A stretch of DNA of 64,000 nucleotides, taken from the NCBI GenBank assembly GCA_018340805.1, contig JACMZG010001908.1, positions 49,502,441 to 49,566,440 of the forward strand. Direction: 5' to 3'. Each line of letters begins with the position of its first letter. The stretch's first letter is position 1. The DNA is from Microvelia longipes (taxonomy: Eukaryota > Arthropoda > Insecta > Hemiptera > Veliidae). Position numbers and translations under genes: made by a program. Positions 1-31,800 of this stretch are shown here, piece after piece. Under the pieces are notes generated by a model, which ran no database searches, was not told the origin of the DNA, and saw only the letters and a program-made list of their open reading frames with translations.

Positions 1-32
<32 letters not shown>

Positions 33-236
33 CATTTTCAAGAGACTTCTTGATTTTGTTGTGCTATAAATACTATACAAATATTTATTGAGCACAAGAA
101 CATTTGAGTATAAGACCCTCGCCCTTCCAACAATATATACTTCAAACTGTTCTACACATGTTTTAAAAAACTAATAAAGTCTATTAGCTTATAAAGTGAA
201 TATGTATTTGTATATACATTATATATATATAATGTT

Positions 237-311
<75 letters not shown>

Positions 312-1257
312 TGTTCTTAATAATTTGTTTCCAATATAATTAATTAGTTATAGGCAAGATTCTAATGGCGTACATAAATAAACATTACTCAGGCATTTTC
401 AGTAAGATAAACTAATTATTTTTTGTCTTCCATATTAAATTTTTCCATCAAATCCCTTTAGCAGGTTCTGGAATGGTTATTATAAATTTGTTTTATTAGA
501 TAATACTTAATTTATTAGATAAATTAGATGTTTCTTCTATTGAATTTTATATTTTTTATAGTACAGTATGCTATAAGTGCATATAAAAGTCATACTTCCA
601 TTACTATGCACTTTAATTTCTGTCACTGTTAAGTTCCTTTCTTTTATACTTCCTTTTCTTTCATTCTATGCTTTCTTTTTAATGACAATTTCCAGTAAGG
701 TTTTGTTTTTTGGTTTTTTCTGTGTAGGTAGAGTAAGTTTCGTTCTATATAATTTTTTTAGAATTCCCCATAAATTTCGACTCAGTTATTGCTTTTATCA
801 GTGTATGGAAGTAGTTTTATCTTTAACTTCTCATGAGTAACATCTATGCTTTGATTGTAATTAATTCTTTTCTTTTTAGGTTTATTTAACATGAATATGC
901 CTTGTATTGCTAAGGAAGGCGAAATATAGTTATAATGCAAAATTGAGGAAATTTATTACGTCCCATCCAGTGTCATACATTTTAATAAAATATTTGCACA
1001 AGCAAGCCAGCATGCAATAAGTTACCAATAAGCTCAAGCACTACTCTACTACTACTACTAAAGATCTATTAATTACACAAGGCTGCCAAAAGGCAGAAAT
1101 TATTAACTATATAAATGAATTAATAATAAAATTCATACAAAAAAAAAAGAGTGCACATGTACAAAGTTAAAAGCTGTTAAGTCTATTGAAGTTGTCGTCA
1201 AAACCAGTTTTTATAAAAGTAAATGTCACACACACACACACATATATGTATATATAT

Positions 1258-1295
<38 letters not shown>

Positions 1296-1433
1296 TGTGT
1301 TGTGTGTGTGTGTGTGTGTGTGTGTGTACATATATTTATCATATAGTCATCTATCACACCTATACATACGAGATACATCGTATAATATTTTCATACACTG
1401 ACGTAGAGTATCTAAAGAAGTCAAAGTAAACAA
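1..1433. other. AT-rich intergenic DNA with (TA)n and (CA/TG)n arrays
   Basis: (TA)n at 1-28 and 231-306, (CA)n(TA)n(TG)n at 1226-1327. The open frames here (577-840, 1186-1401) show no homology and are low complexity. No gene seen. Confidence 0.7.
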
Positions 1434-1905
1434 AAAATTCTGGCGCGGTGGTCCGCATGTTGGGCGAATTTCCTTTGGATGCGTGTTTCCGTGCTTTTTG
1501 CATTATATAAGTTTTCAACTACTAAATAAATAATTCCGGCGCGGTGGTCTGCTGTCGGGCGAATTTCATTTATTATGCGTGTTTCCGTGCTAAACAACCC
1601 ATTTCTTGCTTATGCAAGAACCATGCCCATTGCGTGGTTCCGGTTCATGCTTTAGAACCTAAGCAGTTACTCAATTGTCAAGCACTGCTCGTAACTCATT
1701 TTGTCTGTATTTTTCAAAGGAAATGCGCATAATTATCCAGTTGGTTGTACAAAACTATGCCTCTAAAATTAGATGTACGCACTATTATTTGCACTAGTTT
1801 AAAGCATAGTTACTTATCTTTAAGCTTAGTCAGTTATCTTTAAAGGATTTTAGCGCATTTCCTTTGAAAAATACAGACAAAATGAGTTACGAGCAGTGCT
1901 AAACT
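1434..1905. mobile_element. Partial copy of the GGCGCGGTGG palindromic family
   Basis: Begins TTCTGGCGCGGTGGTCCGC as in the right part of the 1.3-kb repeat and proceeds through the two CGGGCGAATTTC segments and the AAGCAGTTACTC segment. The opposite arm is only partly present. Confidence 0.7.
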
Positions 1906-1991
1906 AAACTAATTTAGACGGTCGAAAGCTTAAATGGTGTTTTATTTATCATGACCAAAAACCTCCTCATAACTCTTTACTATTTTATATA

Positions 1992-2107
<116 letters not shown>

Positions 2108-2116
2108 TATATATAT

Positions 2117-2454
2117 AGTCTCGAGAAAATTTTTTTTTCGTCATAAGGGACCTCTGAAACGGAATTGTTTCGTGGTCCGAGGTTCGAATTTCACCATGAC
2201 GCCTATCCCATTAGGCGAATTTCCAAAGGAAATTCGCTAAAACCTAGTTTACTGCAGAGCAAATCTCTACATGAATGTACTAAACAAATAATTTCCGACT
2301 ACTGAACATTATCATTATTGTCTTTGTCTTTTAGCGAATTTCCTTTGGAAATTCGGCTAATGGCATAGGCGTCATGGCGGAATTCGAACCTCGGACCACG
2401 ACACAAATCCGTTTCAGAGGTCCCTAATGACGAAAAAATACGTTTCGCGAGACT
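2117..2454. mobile_element. Small foldback element with tRNA B-box-like sequence in arms
   Basis: 338 bp, arms beginning AGTCTCG and ending CGAGACT, each containing GGTCCGAGGTTCGAAT and CGAATTTCC. The arms are about 125 bp. GGTTCGAAT resembles a Pol III B box. It is inserted against a (TA)n array on the left. Confidence 0.7.
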
Positions 2455-2471
2455 TTATATATATAAATATA

Positions 2472-3818
<1,347 letters not shown>

Positions 3819-3827
3819 TATATATGT

Positions 3828-5145
3828 ATTTCTAGACACTTCTTGTAAACACTCTATCTTTCGAACGGATTAATATTTTTTAACTAAACTTGGTACAAAA
3901 ATCAACCTTTGGAAGGACACGAACCCTATTGAAAACCAGGTTTTTGTGACGTCATTAACCCGGTTTGCTGAGTCAGCGAAATTTTCAAAATAGGCAATAT
4001 TCAGGGTTAATATTTTTTGCCGCGAAAAAGGTCAATAATTATGTTTTTTAAGGCGCTAAATCGAATGAAACCGGTCCGAATACGACCACTCTAAGTGACA
4101 AAAAGTCCAAAAAACCATTGTAAATTACCAAAAACCAAATTTAGGTCGATAAAAAATAAATTTCGAGTAGGGTGTCGTTTTCGATGTATTTTGGGCGCTG
4201 AATCGAATGAAACCGGTCCGAAGTCGATACGACCACTTTAAGTTACCAAAAAGTCAAAAAAAACCACAAAAATTATAGAAAACCAAAATTACGGTCGTTG
4301 AAAATTAAATTTCGAGTAGGGTGTCGTTTTCTATGTTTTTTGGGCCTCTGAGTTGAATACCAGTGGTCCGGAGTCAATACGACCACTCAAACTCTGGGTA
4401 CCTGGGTTCAAATCCTGGTAGGGACGATCAATTTTTATCGTTTTTTTACTTAATATAAGTTTACAACTAGAAAATAATTCTGGCACGGTGGTCCGCATGT
4501 CGGGCGAATTTCCTTTGGATGCGTGTTTCCGTGCTTTTTTACACTATATAAGTTTACAACTACTAAATAAATAATTCCGTCGCGGTGGTCCGCTGTCGGG
4601 CGAATTTCATGTAGAATTCGTGTTTCCGTGCTTAACAACCCATTTCTTGCTTAAGGTTCCGGTTCATGCTTTAGAACCTAAGCAGTTACTCGATTGTCAA
4701 GCACTGCTCGTAACTCATTTTGTCTGTATTTTTCAAAGGAAATGCGCTAAAACCTTTAAAGATAACTGACTAAGCTTAAATATAAGTAACTAAGCTTTAA
4801 ACTAGTGCAAATAATAGTGCGTACTTCTAATTTTAGAGGCATAGTTTTGAACAACCAACTGGATAATTATGCGCATTTCCTTTGAAAAATACAGAAAATG
4901 AGTTACGAGCAGTGCTTGACAATCGAGTAACTGCTTAGGTTCTAAAGCATGAACCGGAACCTTAAGCAAGAAATGGGTTGTTAAGCACGGAAACACGAAT
5001 TCTACATGAAATTCGCCCGACAGCGGACCACCGCGACGGAATTATTTATTTAGTAGTTGTAAACTTATAGTGTAAAAAAGCACGGAAACACGCATCCAAA
5101 GGAAATTCGCCCGACATGCGGACCACCGCGCCAGAATTATTTATT
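3828..5145. mobile_element. 1.3-kb dispersed repeat with palindromic 3' half, copy 1
   Basis: The unique left part (3828-4470) is homologous to 57383-58015. The right part (4470-5145) is a palindrome centred near 4800, with arms GGCGCGGTGGTCCGC-like and CGGGCGAATTTCC. It also carries GGGTTCAAATCCTGGTAGGG at about 4413, tRNA B-box-like. Confidence 0.75.
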
Positions 5146-5674
5146 ATTTCACTTCCCTTTTATAAGTACTCATTGAAATTTATGATTACTTATTATTCGC
5201 AAGTACTTGAAGACTTAATCATGAATTCAATCATTAGTATATAATTGATGTCTAATGTCGAGTTGCTATTCAGTTCTGAAGTAGCCATTGCTTAGATTGG
5301 CGTCTTGGACAGTTCAAGGTTCATGGACTAAGTTAATAAGTCACAAATATAATCAAACGTTAATAGACGGTATCCGGTTATTGCAATATTAAAACATGAT
5401 TTACTTTGCATCATTTAAATTTCAATTAAATTTAAATTATTTTAAGAAGAGTGAGAGAGAAAACAAGGAAATCTTGAGTAATTATTCATGTTAGTAATTA
5501 TATATTTATATATCATGTTTTTACGCTTAAACCCGTATTAGCGTTTTCATGTGACTCAAATCTCACTCAACTAATCCACCACAGAGTTTGTACACATCCG
5601 ATCATCTAGGAAACACACCCTCCGTACATGGCGGCACATATGACTAGCCCACATTGTGTCTAGTTCATTTAGCC
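5146..5674. other. Intergenic, nothing recognised
   Basis: AT-rich unique-looking DNA between the 1.3-kb repeat and the hAT-like copy. No supported gene. Confidence 0.5.
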
Positions 5675-6165
5675 CAAGGATCTTGAATAAAAGTGATTAT
5701 GCACTAAGTCGATTTGCCATACAAAAAGTACATCGAAAACTAAACCTTGGAGAGAATTCAACACGAAGCACACTTCAAAAACCAACTGCACATGCTTGGT
5801 ACAAACTGCGCATGCGTACAATTCTTATAACAGCACAGGTCTGAAATTTTAGAGGCAAACTTTCTCCTCAATGATTTCCCATTATATATTGCTTAAGAAG
5901 GTTATAAACACGCTTAAATTATCTTAAGTAAGAAATTAAGTAAGCGAAAATGACTTAAAAAACACGACAAATGTAACAATCACAAGAAGCACAGAAGAAA
6001 GTTGAGAAGTAAACTCGACAACCTTGCTACATAACCTGCATTGGCACCTTTTTTCTTCATTATAATCATAGAAAGGTAAGTTTGCTCCTATTTCTTTATC
6101 TACTACAACTTCCATGGGGTCAGAAAAGTTCCTTAATGCGTCATCTCCTTTATTCAAGATCCTTG
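5675..6165. mobile_element. hAT-like nonautonomous element, older copy
   Basis: 491 bp with the same ends (CAAGGATCTTGAATAAA and complement) as the copy at 24734. Flanking 8-mers ATTTAGCC and GTCTAGCC match at 6 of 8 positions, an aged duplication. The copies share internal sequence such as CATGCGCAGTT. A partial third copy is near 53345-53455. Confidence 0.8.
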
Positions 6166-6218
6166 GTCTAGCCCTACCAGACTCTATCCAAACTCAGCGC
6201 TCTGGCTTGTCTCCGCGA

Positions 6219-6277
6219 CTAAGTTCACAGTGTGCTTAGTTCTTCGTCTAGATGAACTAAGCACACTGTGAACTTAG
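6219..6277. repeat. Perfect 23-bp hairpin
   Basis: Arms 6219-6241 and 6255-6277 (CTAAGTTCACAGTGTGCTTA...) with no mismatch and a 13-nt loop, just outside the hAT-like copy. One of many snapback hairpins in the window. Confidence 0.85.
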
Positions 6278-6762
6278 CTTCTTTGATGACATTAGTCTCA
6301 CTTGGCTGCCGATTTTTAAGGTGAACACAATACTTTTCCTTCATGCCTACGGTAGTAGGTAAGACAAAGTAACAAATAAATAGTGTTAACCTTAAAATAG
6401 TTCGAATCTTCTTTTTAAAACACGTTAAAAATTCTACGACATACAAAATACGTTAAAAATATTACGACGTACACAATACTTTAAAAATACTACGACGCAC
6501 AAAATACGTTAAAATAGTTTTTTAATCTTAAAACAAAATACGTTACACATATATTCTTGTTTATGAATACTTTTTATGCAAAGTAAGGGAATTGATAGAT
6601 ATACCAATACCTAGAAGAAAATCATAAATAAGTCAGTTCTATAAAGTTCTTTATTTAAGACTTTTATCTTTGTGCTTATCAGGATCTAGGACATTTGCGT
6701 GGATGGACGGTGTCTTAGCCCTTAGTTAGTGACAGGTTTTTAAAGGAAAGGAGTGGGGATTG

Positions 6763-6770
6763 TATATAAA
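6763..6770 (+). promoter_or_regulatory. Candidate TATA box for the lipase gene
   Basis: TATATAAA stands about 90 bp upstream of the first in-frame ATG (6854) in a locally GC-richer stretch, which would place a start site near 6795. TATA-like strings are common in this AT-rich DNA, so this is only suggestive. Confidence 0.4.
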
Positions 6771-6853
6771 CCTGGTAGTGATGAGATAGACTGATTACGT
6801 TTGATGAAGGTCAGGGTCTGGCTTTAAACAAAACATTGTTAGCCAGTCAACAA

Positions 6854-24109
<17,256 letters not shown>

Positions 24110-24116
24110 ATTAAAC

Positions 24117-24122
24117 AATAAA
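24117..24122 (+). terminator. Polyadenylation signal of the lipase gene
   Basis: AATAAA lies 8 bp after the lipase stop codon on the same strand. It is close but plausible; other AT-rich candidates follow. Confidence 0.5.
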
Positions 24123-24733
24123 TATTGAAATGGAACAGTAGAAGTCCGTCTGTTAGTGCATATTGTGGACTTAGAATTAGAATTACAACAAGTTTTTAGG
24201 GAAAAACACATTACTTATCCTTATCTATGATAATTGGTTAAGATTTCTGGTTTTCACTCCCACCAGAGATTATATCATATTTTGCACAACATTTTTGACA
24301 CAGTAGTAAGGCTATAAGTTTATACATAAGTAGATATACAATACTTACTATCTCGTTCTACGATGGAACCCATAATTGCAAATCCTTTAAGTATATTATA
24401 TTTAGCAATACGTTTATACACTAGGTGTCTTTATTTACTTATTTCCACCAAACTAAAAATTATACATTATCATAGATTCAATAAATCTGTACAATATACA
24501 CATGTTAATAAACAAACTTTTTATTACATTCATAATTTTTCATTAGTTATTTTCCTAATACAATCGTTTTATTGTGATTCAAATTTAAAAAAGTATACGA
24601 CAATATTTTTAAACAACGCCGAGAGTGATCAGTTCTTTGATAAGTTACCGCTAGGAGTATCAGATAATTATTTAAATGAGTTGAGTTTTAGGATGAATCC
24701 CATTTGCATTGCAACCAGAGGTTCTACATACAG

Positions 24734-25229
24734 CAAAGATCTTGAATAAAGGGGATGATGCATTAAGGAACATTTCTGACCCCATGGAAGTTGTATTGCA
24801 TACAGAAGTAGGAGCAAACTTACCTTCCACTAGGTTATAATGAAAGAAAGGCGCCAAACGCTGGTGCTTCTCAACTTTCTTCTGTGCTTCTCGTGGTTGT
24901 TACATTTGTGGTGCTTGTTAAGTCATTTGTGCTTATTTAATTTTAAATTTTGGATCATAATTTGCCTCTTCAGTGAGTGATAGTTTAAGCATGTTTTGTA
25001 ACATGCTCAAGCAATAAACAATGGGAAACCATTAAGAGGTAAGTTTGCCTCTAAAATTTAAGGCCTGCACTGTTATAAGATTTGTAAGCATGCGCAGTTT
25101 GTACCAAGCATGCGCAGTTGGTTTTTCACGTGTGATTCGTGTTGAATTCTCTCTATTTGGTTTTCGATGGGGTCATCTTTTGTAGGGCAAATCGACTTAG
25201 TGCGTCATCCTCTTTATTCAAGATCCTTG
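24734..25229. mobile_element. hAT-like nonautonomous element with perfect 8-bp duplication
   Basis: 496 bp bounded by inverted ends CAAAGATCTTGAATAAAG and its near-perfect complement. The flanks are identical 8-bp ACATACAG (24726-24733 and 25230-25237). TIRs beginning CA and 8-bp duplications fit the hAT superfamily. It has no transposase frame. A second copy is at 5675-6165. Confidence 0.85.
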
Positions 25230-25644
25230 ACATACAGTCCCCTAATGTAATCAAAGTTAGAATAATTAGGTTCCCTGGATTAGGTCCAGGATTTTCATTA
25301 CCAGACTTCCATCGTTAGCGTCAATCTTGACAAGATTGCTGCTAACAAAATTAGAGAACCCCTTAAGGCAAGGCCTTACATCTCAGATGTATGTAAGCGG
25401 CGGTTTAAATATCTAAGTTTCATAGGCCCCGAAGGTATGGATGTGACTGCGAAGATTACAGTGATAAGTTAGAAGACCAGTCACTGTTTTAAGACCATTT
25501 CTTTTGAAGAATCGTTGGTTAGGTTTGGATTGGATCCTTTTAGCATAAGTTGGCTTTACCTCATGCCAAAAAAGTTGCCCCAGTGATGCGGTAGTTTGTT
25601 AAGACCCAATCTTAGACTACATCCTACATTCTTGGTGTAGTTTT

Positions 25645-25727
25645 AGGCCCGTATTCAAAGACATTTTCTTTAAGGAACAAGGAGAATGTTAGGAAAATGT
25701 AAGGAAAATGTCTTTGAATACGGGCCT
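25645..25727. repeat. MITE-like hairpin GGCCCGTATTCAAAGACA
   Basis: Perfect inverted arms of about 25 bp (25645-25669 and 25703-25727) beginning AGGCCCGTATTCAAAGACAT around a 33-bp loop. The shape is of a very small inverted-terminal-repeat element. No clear target duplication. Confidence 0.6.
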
Positions 25728-26439
25728 GAATAAACTATACCAAGGGTGTATAGCCTTAGAAAACTATAGCCAACTATTTGGCTAGATAGTTATTAGTTTA
25801 AGGATGATTACCATGGGTTCTGGGCTCCCAGGAGCATTCAAGAGTCCCCTTTTGGCAAGAGTGCTTGCTTGTTCATGCCTATAATGTCCTTAAAACAGCA
25901 AGGCATTCATTTAACTAATGAGCAACATACTTATACCATTATTGAGACATACTTATACAACATACTACATCATTATTGAGCAACAGGGTCAGAAGGTTTA
26001 GCAAGATTTCACAGACATGCTTACAATTAATTTCGTAAGAAGCAGGCTATCTACCTTGCGGACGGCCTCTGGGTGACTTGAGCTCTACTGTCTCTACTGT
26101 TTTACTGTCTGTCAAGTCACAATAGTTATCTCTTCTACCAAGAAGCAAAGTGGCTATCCAACCACAGACTCTTTAGCCCCATGCTTTGTCAATGTCATCA
26201 ACAATTTGTTTAATTCCTCTTTTTTAAAGAAATATTTTTCATTAAAACTTTGTAAATTAGGCTTTTTGGTCTGTTAGCTATCTAATAAAGAAATAAAGGA
26301 ACAACAAGACAACGCATGATTTACCACTTTGATAAGCAAACTGATGCAGCGACTTGGTGAGAAGAGTTTTTCAACGAATATGTCCGATTATAATTCTCTC
26401 CATAAACTCAAAAAGAAAAGGTGACAGATATATTGAGGA

Positions 26440-27275
26440 CAGATATATCCATGTTGCAAACCCCCTATGGTGGAATTTCAACATCAGACCGGTGCCATAA
26501 TTTTGAGCTAATTTTGTGACAATTTGTGCCGCAAATTTTAAATTTTGTGCTGGCCCCGTTTCGGAGATATTGGGTTTCAAAGTGTGAGGGGCCTGGTGCC
26601 ATGCAACCCCCCATGACGGAACTTCAATATTGGACCGGTGCCATAACTTTGCAATTATAAGTTAATTATAAATTATAAGTTTTGTTCTGGCTCCGTTTTG
26701 GAGATATTAGGGTTTAAGGATTTGGGGCTAAATGTCTATAGACCCCTTACTATATTGAAATTTTAAAACTAGACTTGTGTCATTCTTTTGTGCTATATTT
26801 GTGCTGATTTGTGTCGCACATTTTAATTTTTGTGCTGCCCCCGATTCAGAGGTATAAAGGGGGGGGGGGATTGGGGGCTAATTGCCTATAGCCTCCTTAC
26901 CATATTGAAATTTTAAAATAAGACTGGTGTCATTCTTTTGTGCTATATTTGCCCTAATTTTTGCCTCAAATTTAAATGTTGTGGTTGCCTTGTTTCGATA
27001 ATATTGGAATTCCCAAATCTTTAAACCCTTATAAAAAATTATAATTTGCGGCACAGATCAGCACAAAATTAGCAAAAAAGGATGGCACCAGTCTGACGTC
27101 GAAATTCCACCGTGGGGGGGGGTCATGCTTCCCTAATCTTTGAACCCCAATATCACCGAAATAGGGCCAGCACAAAATTTAAAATTTGCGGCACAAAATT
27201 AGCACAGAATTATGGCACCGGTCCGATGTTGAAATTGCACTATGGTGCAATTTCAACATGGGGGCTGGCGACATG
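26440..27275. repeat. Inverted and tandem degenerate modules (GGTGGAATTTCAACAT)
   Basis: Modules of about 140-180 bp beginning near GTGGAATTTCAACAT and containing TTTTGTGCTGGCCCCGTTTC recur at 26465, 26615, 26745 and 26890, and appear inverted at 27040-27265. No coding frame is retained. Probably a nonautonomous element with subterminal repeats. Confidence 0.6.
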
Positions 27276-28703
27276 GACCTGATATATTGGGCAACCTTTT
27301 ATGTATCAAACACGTTAGGGTTCAAAAATAAAATAACCATGGCAGATGTTTAGCAATCAGAAATGTGATTTAAAGCTATGCCTGCTCTAAAAATACTGAA
27401 AAGTAGAGAAACCAGCATGTCCACGCCTTTTTGTAGCACTGGTAAATATATTCTAAAGCAGGACAGTTGTAAGTTTTAAATACATGTCACTGTATATCAA
27501 CAAACTGTAATATCACTTGATATTATCACAATTAATCATCACGTAGAATTATTTCAAATATGATGATACCCATTTAAGTAGTGATCCTATCAGCAACCTC
27601 TGGACACTCTTTTATAAACCTTCGAGACTATGCGTCACATAGGTTCATAATTCGAATCTTTTACCCCTAATCCCACTGTCCCCGAGATACATATAATGTT
27701 ATGAACATTATCGTCAAAGAATGTGACAATTCAACACATAAACTTAATATTCTAAGAAATTTATAAAAATATCAAACGTCATTTAATTATTTACAAAAAC
27801 ATTTACAACATATTAACAGCAAATTAGTTTTCAAACAAGACGAATATTCTATACGTGAAATACTATTCTAAATGAAGCAGGTAAATCTTTAATTTAAAGA
27901 CTACATCATGAAATATAATTCAGTATTGCAGGTTATTTGTAAGCCCCCAATGTTCGCAATTGTCTTATAAACCTGGGTTTTTATATTTTTCATTTTGTTT
28001 ACCTAGGAATTTTACAGGATCTAAAAAATTTTAGGGCAAAATGTTTCGGATATCAGTGAAAAAAATTCTAAGTTTGTATAACTTACTCTTGTTTGCCTTA
28101 CGTTTTGTTCATATACAAAATTATTAGTTAGAATTTGGGTATATAATTATTATTTTATTAATTTGCACCATCTTTTGTAAAAAATCACGTGGTTAATTGC
28201 TAGTTTGAATTTTTTTTTTGTTAAAATTAAGTATGTACAGTGGGCATATATAATCCTTTTTCAAGTAATTTTTGCACAAAGAAGTATCATAATCAATTAA
28301 TTCTTTTGTTTGTGATTTAGCAATGAAAATATGATCACTTAATATTCTTTTGTCAAATAGCGTATCACACGTATCCCATATGTTTTATACAATGTACAGA
28401 TTTCGTAAACATTCATATAATGTCTAGAGAGTTTTGAGTTAAAAATTTTTAAAGAAAGCTAGACAGAATCTTAAAAAATATTTTACTGTAATTAATGAAT
28501 GGGATCCAATGAAAAAAGTGCTTTTATCCATATTAAGTATTTTATCAACCATCTCAATATTACTTTCATGGAACATCTTTAAAAAATTTATAGGTTAAAA
28601 TAAGGATTTCACACCTTAAAAACACAGTAGGTAAGTTGCCTCTTTAATACTTTTGCGCCAAAAAGGTTGTCCAAAGTGAAATAGTTTTATTCTTTTTTAA
28701 CAG

Positions 28704-28811
28704 ATTGTACCAAAACTGTCATCGTTTATTTTAGAAAAGATTCAAACTAATGCCAATAATATCCATGGATTAAGGTTCTTCGCCGTATTGGCTCAAAGTG
28801 ATATTGAAAAG
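28704..28811 (+). CDS. Probable 5' exon of the hexokinase-like gene
   Basis: 36 codons with the only open frame in phase 0, acceptor TTTTTTAACAG and donor GTAAGA. It ends LAQSDIEK, which loosely resembles the hexokinase N-terminal helix (LxxEDLxKV). It ends in phase 0 whereas the next recognised exon (32615) needs one base, so an exon must intervene. That exon, expected to carry the KMLPT-type segment, was not found in readable sequence and may sit in the N gap. It could instead belong to another gene. Confidence 0.45.
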
Positions 28812-31800
28812 GTAAGATATTATTAAAATATATCTTAAAAATATTAAAAAGGCTATTAAATGAGTTAAACTCATCTTCTCCGAGAAGGAGTTATTGACCG
28901 AGCCGAAGAAAATCAAATAATGTAATGTAAATGATTACTAGTTCTTTCAAAACTGTGTTTTACCAAAAGAAGAGATAACGCCTAAGAAGTTAAGATGTCG
29001 CAAGTTGACCTACTCGGCTACATTCTTTCCCGCAAAAACTTGGCATATGTGCCAAGTTTCATCCTATTATCAGCATTAGTTCAATTTTTATTAAATGACT
29101 TATGTACGTTTTTTAAAAAAATGAAAAATGGTCCGAGTGAGTTGAAATTTGGTACAAGTGTATATTATTACCTAATAAATAAGTGTACTAAGTTTCGTTT
29201 ATTATGACAAATATATCCATGATTTTTGTTGGATCATAAAATTTTAGGAGCATTGCTAAAAAATTATCACATTTATTATTAATAAAAATATAGTTACATT
29301 ATTTATTGCTAAACATAAACATTTAAAATTTACGAACCCAATTACTTTAGCTTTTATAATATAATTAAAAAAACGGGTACGGGGTACCTTGGAACTTGTC
29401 CAAGGTACAAGTTCAGTGCTTTATGGGTGACCGCTGAGAATGATGCGGATGCATTAACTATCTGAAGACGACCGAAGCGAGTCCAAAGAAATGTTGCAGT
29501 ATAAATTTGGCAAACTGTATTTATGAGGACGAGCGATGCGAGTTCGAAGCAGGGTGGATGAGCGTTGCAAATCCGATGTAATGAGGACAAGTTACGGGGT
29601 ACCCCGTTCCCCGTTTTTTTTAATTATATTATAAAAGCTAAATTACTTGGGGTTTGTAAATTTTAAATGTTTATGTTTAGCAATAAATAATGTAACTGTA
29701 TTTTTATTAAAAATAAATGTGATAATTTTATTAGCAGATTGAAATTTAGGTTTCTTTCCAAAGTACGACGTTTCACTTCCACTGAACGATTGTCAGTGGG
29801 AAAGCGAGGTCGGATTCTTTATCTACTTGACGGGTCACCACCGGGAAAACTAAGCGTTCCAGACATAACTGCGGAAGCCTAGCTAGTTTTATATAAACAA
29901 GTGTTAATACAACAAATATTTAAAATTTTCCAAAGTAGGCGTGGACGCCTACCTTTGGAAAAAATTGTCACCGATTGGAAAAATCGGTGATTTTTCAATG
30001 TAATAGTTTAACATGATTTCTTGAGTTAGGAACCAAATCCTGTTGAAAAATGCTTATTAAATCACTTTTGGAAAAGTTATGACAATATTAATAAGACGTA
30101 CTACGATGAATCTGGACAATAGCATATCCACAAAGCTCCGCTTTACGATGCGTTGAAATTGTGATATTGCGTTTCCGAAATAGTGGCTTTCTCAATAGCC
30201 TTCACTAGCCGTACGCACCCAACACTGGAATGGAGCCCGAATCTAGTAACGAAGCTATAAAAGAAGAAAAGTTTTTTTGGTTCTTCATTCCGCCTGACTA
30301 GTCTTCTGCTATCGAATTTTCCTTTTTTCTGATTCAAGTAACTTTTCGAATAGATTACACATTTTGGATTATCTACTGTTCACCACAACGCATCCGGCTT
30401 CTAGAGTATTGTTAAATGCCACCTTGTCGCTTTCCGCAGTACTTTTCAATTATGAANNNNNNNNNNNNNNNNNNNNNNNNNNNNNNNNNNNNNNNNNNNN
30501 NNNNNNNNNNNNNNNNNNNNNNNNNNNNNNNNNNNNNNNNNNNNNNNNNNNNNNNNNNNNNNNNNNNNNNNNNNNNNNNNNNNNNNNNNNNNNNNNNNNN
30601 NNNNNNNNNNNNNNNNNNNNNNNNNNNNNNNNNNNNNNNNNNNNNNNNNNNNNNNNNNNNNNNNNNNNNNNNNNNNNNNNNNNNNNNNNNNNNNNNNNNN
30701 NNNNNNNNNNNNNNNNNNNNNNNNNNNNNNNNNNNNNNNNNNNNNNNNNNNNNNNNNNNNNNNNNNNNNNNNNNNNNNNNNNNNNNNNNNNNNNNNNNNN
30801 NNNNNNNNNNNNNNNNNNNNNNNNNNNNNNNNNNNNNNNNNNNNNNNNNNNNNNNNNNNNNNNNNNNNNNNNNNNNNNNNNNNNNNNNNNNNNNNNNNNN
30901 NNNNNNNNNNNNNNNNNNNNNNNNNNNNNNNNNNNNNNNNNNNNNNNNNNNNNNNNNNNNNNNNNNNNNNNNNNNNNNNNNNNNNNNNNNNNNNNNNNNN
31001 NNNNNNNNNNNNNNNNNNNNNNNNNNNNNNNNNNNNNNNNNNNNNNNNNNNNNNNNNNNNNNNNNNNNNNNNNNNNNNNNNNNNNNNNNNNNNNNNNNNN
31101 NNNNNNNNNNNNNNNNNNNNNNNNNTTTTATCGACTTCAGACCGGTTTAATTGAATTCAGTAACCCAAAAGATATTAAAGACGTCATCCTACTCGACATG
31201 TTGTTTTTTACTGTATTTTAGGGCATTCAGAAATTTACCACCGTTTTTTCTTCTCTTTGGTCATTTATGTGGTCGTATCTTCTTCAGAATGGTTTTGTTC
31301 CATTCAGCACTCCAAAAAAAACAACACCCTACTCGAAAATTATTTTTTAAGGATCGTTATTTTGGTTTCTCTTTTATTTTTCATGGTTTTTTTTAACTCC
31401 AGACCGAGTTTATTCGATTTAGCGCCCAAAAATACATACTAATGACTTTTACCGGTGAAAAATTTTAACCGTGAATTTTACCGACTCGGCAAACTGGGTT
31501 TATCGTCATTAAAAACCAGGTCGCTGGTAAACCTGGTTTTTAATGACGGAATCCTCCACTGTTCGTTACCTTGGATTACACCTCGACAGAAGACTGACAT
31601 GGGAACACCATATGAAAAACAAACGAACTGACGTTACTCGACGTTTCAAACTACTTCTTAGACTTCTAGATGGTATGTCTAAGCTAACATTGAATAATGA
31701 AGTTCGAATTTACAATTCCATTCTCTAGCCAGCTTGAGCCTACGGTTCCAAAACCTCCAGTCCAGAGCCCTAAGAACTATCACAATCGCTCCCTTGAATT

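Larger units (their letters stand above)
25230..28703. other. Interval between lipase and hexokinase-like genes
   Basis: Holds the GGCCCGTATTC hairpin and the 26.4-27.3 kb modules. A coding-like plus-strand stretch at 25296-25470 (reads VNLDKIAANKIREPLK, then RPYISDVCKRRFKYLSF and a stop) could be a transposon relic but was not identified. The remainder is AT-rich and featureless. Confidence 0.5.

Noticed and set aside
4400..4430. tRNA gene at the GGTTCAAATCC sequence
   Set aside because: No cloverleaf with acceptor and anticodon arms could be formed around the B-box-like string; treated as part of the repeat.
30364..31221. Two long frames of 244 and 285 residues
   Set aside because: Almost entirely run of N; artefact of the assembly gap.
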